Shown piece after piece: positions 30,829 through 33,733 of a DNA stretch of 33,733 nt. The notes beneath the pieces are model-generated. The model was not told the DNA's origin, made no database searches, and saw only the letters and a list, made by a program, of their open reading frames with translations. Within the stretch, counting starts at the first letter, position 1. Each line of letters starts with the position of its first letter. Position numbers and translations under genes: made by a program. The stretch is from NCBI GenBank assembly GCA_041940525.1, contig JBGTSB010000030.1:1-33733 (forward strand). The letters run 5' to 3'. The DNA is from JAKAXS01 sp041940525. Lineage in GTDB: Bacteria > Pseudomonadota > Alphaproteobacteria > Rhizobiales > Hyphomicrobiaceae.

Positions 30829-31211
30829 GGTTGCAGCTGAATCCCTCGCGGGCTCAGTTCGGTTGCCGAGGCAGACGAACCGCTGATTGGCGTGCTTCGT
30901 GCTTTGCCGTTCTTGCAGCCGGTCCGAGCAGGCTTGTTGGCCGGTTTTGCATCGAATTGACCGCCAACTCTTGGCAAAGCCTTACCAGCGCGCGGTGAGT
31001 CCTATGGTCATGTGACCATGATTCCCGTGAAATGGCTGACATGACTATGGTTATTTGACCATGAGTCTGTGTTTTCGATAGCGCTTGACCATGGTTATCT
31101 GACTATGAGTCCCGGCCAAATTTCGAAAGATTTGCGCAAGACTTTACGTGTCCTTAAGGCTTGGGATCGCAACCTTTAAAGAATCGTCGCCGCTGACGAG
31201 GGCCAAAACAG
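30829..31211. other. fsa-xerC intergenic region
   Basis: About 383 bp with no credible gene. The right half holds three 23-bp palindromic repeats (annotated separately). The left half shows no terminator or promoter that I could support. No ribosome-binding site close to consensus precedes the GTG start of xerC. Confidence 0.6.
31002..31111. repeat. Three 23-bp palindromic repeats, 43-44 bp period
   Basis: Copies lie at 31002-31024, 31045-31067 and 31089-31111. Their core is ATGGTYA-TN-TGACYAT, with copy 1 a perfect inverted repeat and the others carrying one or two changes. Extra TGACYAT half-sites lie at 31042-31048 and 31086-31092. The nearly constant period puts the copies on about the same DNA face. 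They end about 100 bp upstream of xerC and suit a multi-site operator for an unidentified dimeric regulator. Confidence 0.75.
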
Positions 31212-32174
31212 GTGCGAGACGGCAACTTGGACAACAGCCCGGGGAATGACCAAGCCATCGGAGCAGATCTGTCCGGGGCGGTAAGCCGTTGGCTTGCTCA
31301 TCTCGAGCACGGACGCGGCCAATCCGCCGCGACGATCGAGGCTTACAATCGCGATCTGGAGCAATTCGCAGTCTACCTGCGCGGGCAGCTAGGCCATGCG
31401 CCGCGGCTGGACGATCTGGAGCGCGTCAACGCCAAGACATTTCGCGGCTTCCTGGCTTCGCGGCGGCGGGCCAAGGTTGGTAGCCGGTCGCTTGCCCGCA
31501 CCATGTCGGCTTTGCGGACGTTCTTCAGATGGCTGGAAACGGAAGGATTGGTGCAGAACCGCTCTGTCCGCCGCGTTGCTATGCCCAAGGCCGGCCATTC
31601 CGTGCCGAAGCCGCTGACAATCGTCAAAGCAGCAGCCGTTGTTGGCGAGACGAGTGACGACGGAACGGCCGACTGGATCTCAGCCCGGGATTCAGCCGTG
31701 TTGCTGTTGCTATACGGCTCTGGCTTGCGGATTTCGGAGGCTTTGGGCCTTTTGCGGAAGGATGCGCCTGTTTCCGGCCGCAATACCTTGAGGATTTCCG
31801 GCAAAGGCGGCCGCGAGCGGGTGGCTCCGGTGCTTCCTGTTACCCAGCAAGCGGTTGAACGGTATTTGGCTTTGCTGCCGTATCCGCTCGGGCCCGACGA
31901 CCGATTGTTCCTTGGCGCTAAAGGCGGCCCGCTGTCGCCACGCATTGTCCAGTTGCTGCTGGAGCGTCTACGCCCTGCGCTTGGACTGCCCGACACGGCT
32001 ACACCACACGCGCTACGGCATTCGTTCGCGACGCATCTGCTGTCATCAGGCGCGGACCTGCGGCAGATCCAGGAGTTGCTGGGGCATGCGTCTTTATCGA
32101 CGACGCAGGTCTACACGGAAGTCGATCGCGAGCGCCTGCTCGCCGTCTACGACGCCGCGCATCCCCGGAGTTAG
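31212..32174 (+). CDS. xerC: Tyrosine recombinase XerC
   Basis: Acts with XerD to resolve chromosome dimers at dif. 320 residues, typical size. The N-terminal SAM-like DNA-binding domain (about 22-115) includes WLAHLEHGRGQSAATIEAYNRDL. The catalytic set is Arg173 (YGSGLRISEALGL), Lys198 (ISGKGGRERVAPV), His266 and Arg269 (HALRHSFATHL), His292 (LLGHASLSTTQVYT) and Tyr301. The extra N-terminal 20 residues are polar. The start is a GTG at 31212, the only good in-frame choice before the domain. XerC rather than XerD or an integrase is favoured by size and by the priA/fsa neighbourhood, but the distinction is not absolute. Confidence 0.92.
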   Translation: MRDGNLDNSPGNDQAIGADLSGAVSRWLAHLEHGRGQSAATIEAYNRDLEQFAVYLRGQLGHAPRLDDLERVNAKTFRGFLASRRRAKVGSRSLARTMSALRTFFRWLETEGLVQNRSVRRVAMPKAGHSVPKPLTIVKAAAVVGETSDDGTADWISARDSAVLLLLYGSGLRISEALGLLRKDAPVSGRNTLRISGKGGRERVAPVLPVTQQAVERYLALLPYPLGPDDRLFLGAKGGPLSPRIVQLLLERLRPALGLPDTATPHALRHSFATHLLSSGADLRQIQELLGHASLSTTQVYTEVDRERLLAVYDAAHPRS

Positions 32175-32259
32175 GTATGGGGAAAGAGGTCGATCAGCAA
32201 GCAAACTGCCTTGCCTGCAATCATTGCGTGTGTAAGCTTAAGCAAGCCTAAAACGACTG

Positions 32260-32317
32260 ACCCCGGGAGCATATGCTGGCGCTCTTGCGAGCACCGGCAC
32301 AGAGGCCGACCCGGGGT
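32260..32317. other. Nested stem-loop after xerC, possible structured RNA
   Basis: ACCCCGGG (32260-32267) pairs perfectly with CCCGGGGT (32310-32317). Inside it GCTGG (32275-32279) pairs with CCGGC (32294-32298, one G-U pair) and GCTC (32281-32284) with GAGC (32289-32292) around TTGC. Neither side has a U tract adequate for termination, although the minus side runs into TCGTTTTAG. It may be a structured leader of the Abi-like gene or a mobile-element scar. No family is recognised. Confidence 0.45.
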
Positions 32318-32356
32318 ATACGGTTGGTAAGATACTCTGATTTGCTTTAAGCTCAA

Positions 32357-33022
32357 GTGAACAATTTGAGAAATTCTGATGTAAATGAGTCACTGCGCAA
32401 TAGTCTTACTGAAGATCGCCTAGGAAAGTATTTAAGCCAATCTAAGCAAGATCTGGATTTTGCGCTCAAGCTCTACGAGCACAACACGAAGCTTTCGGAA
32501 GCGTTCTACACTCCCTTGCAGAGTCTAGAGGTCTGTCTTCGCAATTCTCTGCACTCGAAACTGACGGCGAAGTACGGCGAATATTGGCATCAAGCCCAGA
32601 AATCAGGCCCGCGACCGCCATTCGAGCGGAATTCTAGAGAAATGATCGAGCATGCTCTGTCGGAACTGAAGCCGGACGATCAGCTTAGGCCGGGGAGCGT
32701 CGTCGCTGAACTAAAGTTCGCGTTTTGGGTGGGGTTATGCGCAAAGAAGTATGACAAATCTCTTTGGCGAGACTGCCTATTTGGTGCTTTCCTGGCGAAA
32801 GGTGGCAAGAAGCGCGGTGATGTATACGCGCGACTGAACGCACTTCGCCGCTTCCGCAATAGGGTCGCTCACCACGAGCCGATACTTTGGCACCAACTGC
32901 CAGCGCCGCAGCTAAATCAGGAAATCATCGAGGCAATCGGTTGGATGTGTAGGCACACATCCAATTGGGCTGACAGCCCAAGCCGAGTAAGCGAAGTTGC
33001 GAAGGAAGCACCCAGGACCTGA
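32357..33022 (+). CDS. Abi-family (HEPN-like) protein
   Basis: 221 residues, soluble and mostly helical. The pattern LRNSLHSKL, then WRDCLFGAFLAKGG and ARLNALRRFRNRVAHHEPILWHQ resembles Abi-like proteins. The last motif (Arg167-N-R-V-A-His172) fits the Rx4H of HEPN ribonucleases. Such proteins act in phage abortive infection or as toxins. A toxic RNase role here is inference. The start is a GTG at 32357 with a poor ribosome-binding site, and other in-frame starts (TTG 32366) are possible. AT-richer composition than xerC and lpdA suggests insertion between them. Its stop is three bases from that of the convergent lpdA. Confidence 0.78.
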   Translation: MNNLRNSDVNESLRNSLTEDRLGKYLSQSKQDLDFALKLYEHNTKLSEAFYTPLQSLEVCLRNSLHSKLTAKYGEYWHQAQKSGPRPPFERNSREMIEHALSELKPDDQLRPGSVVAELKFAFWVGLCAKKYDKSLWRDCLFGAFLAKGGKKRGDVYARLNALRRFRNRVAHHEPILWHQLPAPQLNQEIIEAIGWMCRHTSNWADSPSRVSEVAKEAPRT

Positions 33023-33025
33023 GCG

Positions 33026-33733
33026 TCACATATGGATCGGGCGTTTCGCCACCGACAGCGCTGCCTCTTTCACCGCTTCGGTCAAAGTCGGGTGGGCGTG
33101 GCAGGTGCGGGCCAGGTCTTCGGCCGAGCCGCCGAACTCCATCAAGACAGCGGCTTCGGCAATCATCTCGCCAGCGTTGGCGCCGATCATGTGAACGCCT
33201 AAGACGCGGTCGGTCTTGGCGTCGGCCAGGATTTTGACGAAGCCGGCCGTCGTGCGGTTCACCTTGGCGCGGCCGTTGGCGGTGAAGGGGAACTTGCCTG
33301 CGTTGTATTCAACGCCAGCTTCCTTCAGCTCTTCCTCGGTCTTGCCGACGCTGGCGACTTCCGGGAACGTGTAGACGACGCCGGGAATGACATCGTAATT
33401 CACGTGACCGGCCTGACCGGCGAGCATTTCCGCAACCGCGACGCCTTCGTCTTCGGCCTTGTGCGCGAGCATCGGGCCGGCGATGACGTCGCCGATCGCA
33501 TAGATATGCGCGATGCTCGTCTGATAGTGGCTGTCGACAACGATGCGCTTGCGCTTGTCGAGTTCGATGCCGAGTTCACTCAAGCCCAGGCCGTCCGTAT
33601 ATGGTGTCCGGCCAATGGCGACGAGCATGACATCGGCTTCGATGGTTTCGCTGTTGCCGCCTGCGGCCGGTTCGATGCTGATCTTGAGGCCACCGCCAGC
33701 CTTTTCCGCGCCGGTGACTTTGTGGCCGAGCTT
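33026..33733 (-). CDS. lpdA: Dihydrolipoyl dehydrogenase, C-terminal part (runs off the window)
   Basis: E3 subunit of 2-oxo-acid dehydrogenase complexes (pyruvate or 2-oxoglutarate) and the glycine system. It reoxidises dihydrolipoamide with FAD and NAD. The frame is open to 33733, giving 235 C-terminal residues. The NAD-domain end LVAIGRTPYTDGLGL, FAD motif HIYAIGDVIAGPMLAHKAEDEG, interface segment GVVYTFPEVASVGKTEEEL, and the active-site His-Glu dyad HAHPTLTEAVKEAAL are all present. The N-terminal FAD domain with the redox CxxxxC lies outside. Which complex it serves cannot be told here. Its 3' end is next to the Abi-like gene. Confidence 0.96.
   Translation of the reverse strand, partial: KLGHKVTGAEKAGGGLKISIEPAAGGNSETIEADVMLVAIGRTPYTDGLGLSELGIELDKRKRIVVDSHYQTSIAHIYAIGDVIAGPMLAHKAEDEGVAVAEMLAGQAGHVNYDVIPGVVYTFPEVASVGKTEEELKEAGVEYNAGKFPFTANGRAKVNRTTAGFVKILADAKTDRVLGVHMIGANAGEMIAEAAVLMEFGGSAEDLARTCHAHPTLTEAVKEAALSVAKRPIHM

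Noticed and set aside
31002..31111. Small CRISPR array
   Set aside because: Only three imperfect, palindromic repeats with 20-21 bp gaps, no cas genes nearby; an operator array fits better.
32260..32317. tRNA, signal-recognition-particle RNA or integron attC site
   Set aside because: No tRNA arms, no GGAAGGAAGCA-like SRP loop, and no matching attC core sites at the ends.

Overview
The window is a chromosomal segment of an alphaproteobacterium, most likely a member of the Hyphomicrobiales (Rhizobiales). This is inferred from gene order (rpsT, dnaA, dnaN, recF, gyrB on one strand; priA and fsa divergent, with xerC downstream; trmD and rplS; map and radC), from protein sequences, and from an alphaproteobacterial-type C-terminal helix-hairpin-helix extension on a ribosomal protein. 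No database search was possible, so the genus is not assigned.

Layout. Positions 1-6.6 kb hold the replication block on the minus strand: rpsT, a small rhodanese, dnaA, dnaN, recF and the 5' part of gyrB. The 608-bp gap between the rhodanese gene and rpsT carries one CtrA-like box and one near-consensus DnaA box and is a weak candidate for a replication origin. At 6.7-13.7 kb is a signalling region. It has a voltage-sensor potassium channel with a degenerate cyclic-nucleotide-binding domain, a DUF4261-like protein, a PP2C phosphatase, two FHA proteins and a divergent membrane-spanning Ser/Thr kinase ending in a seven-repeat WD40 propeller. At 13.8-20.2 kb are mostly accessory genes: a HicAB toxin-antitoxin pair behind an inverted repeat, a secreted TPR protein, a membrane-anchored nuclease-fold protein, a secreted protein of three tandem DUF2541-like units, a GlsB/YeaQ-type membrane protein, and an orphan nucleotidyltransferase-fold gene behind four copies of a 12-bp operator-like sequence.

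Positions 20.4-26.6 kb return to core functions: trxB with a small partner gene, a KgtP-like dicarboxylate transporter, radC and map, rplS with an unusual extension, an unannotated-looking 37-residue Lys/Ala-rich gene, and trmD. At 26.7-27.6 kb a two-gene, AT-richer unit (ImmA/IrrE-type metallopeptidase plus a two-helix membrane protein) sits upstream of trmD. From 27.8 kb come priA, fsa and xerC, then an Abi/HEPN-like gene and the 3' part of lpdA.

The window therefore reads as a conserved backbone interrupted by four small toxin-antitoxin- or defence-like insertions (hicAB, the nucleotidyltransferase, immA plus membrane protein, and the Abi-like gene). The most unusual non-coding signals are the four-copy operator array at 19.04-19.12 kb, three 23-bp palindromic repeats at 43-44 bp period upstream of xerC, a nested stem-loop at 32.26-32.32 kb, and a candidate minus-strand small RNA at about 16.9-17.0 kb whose 3' element is shared with the rpsT terminator.
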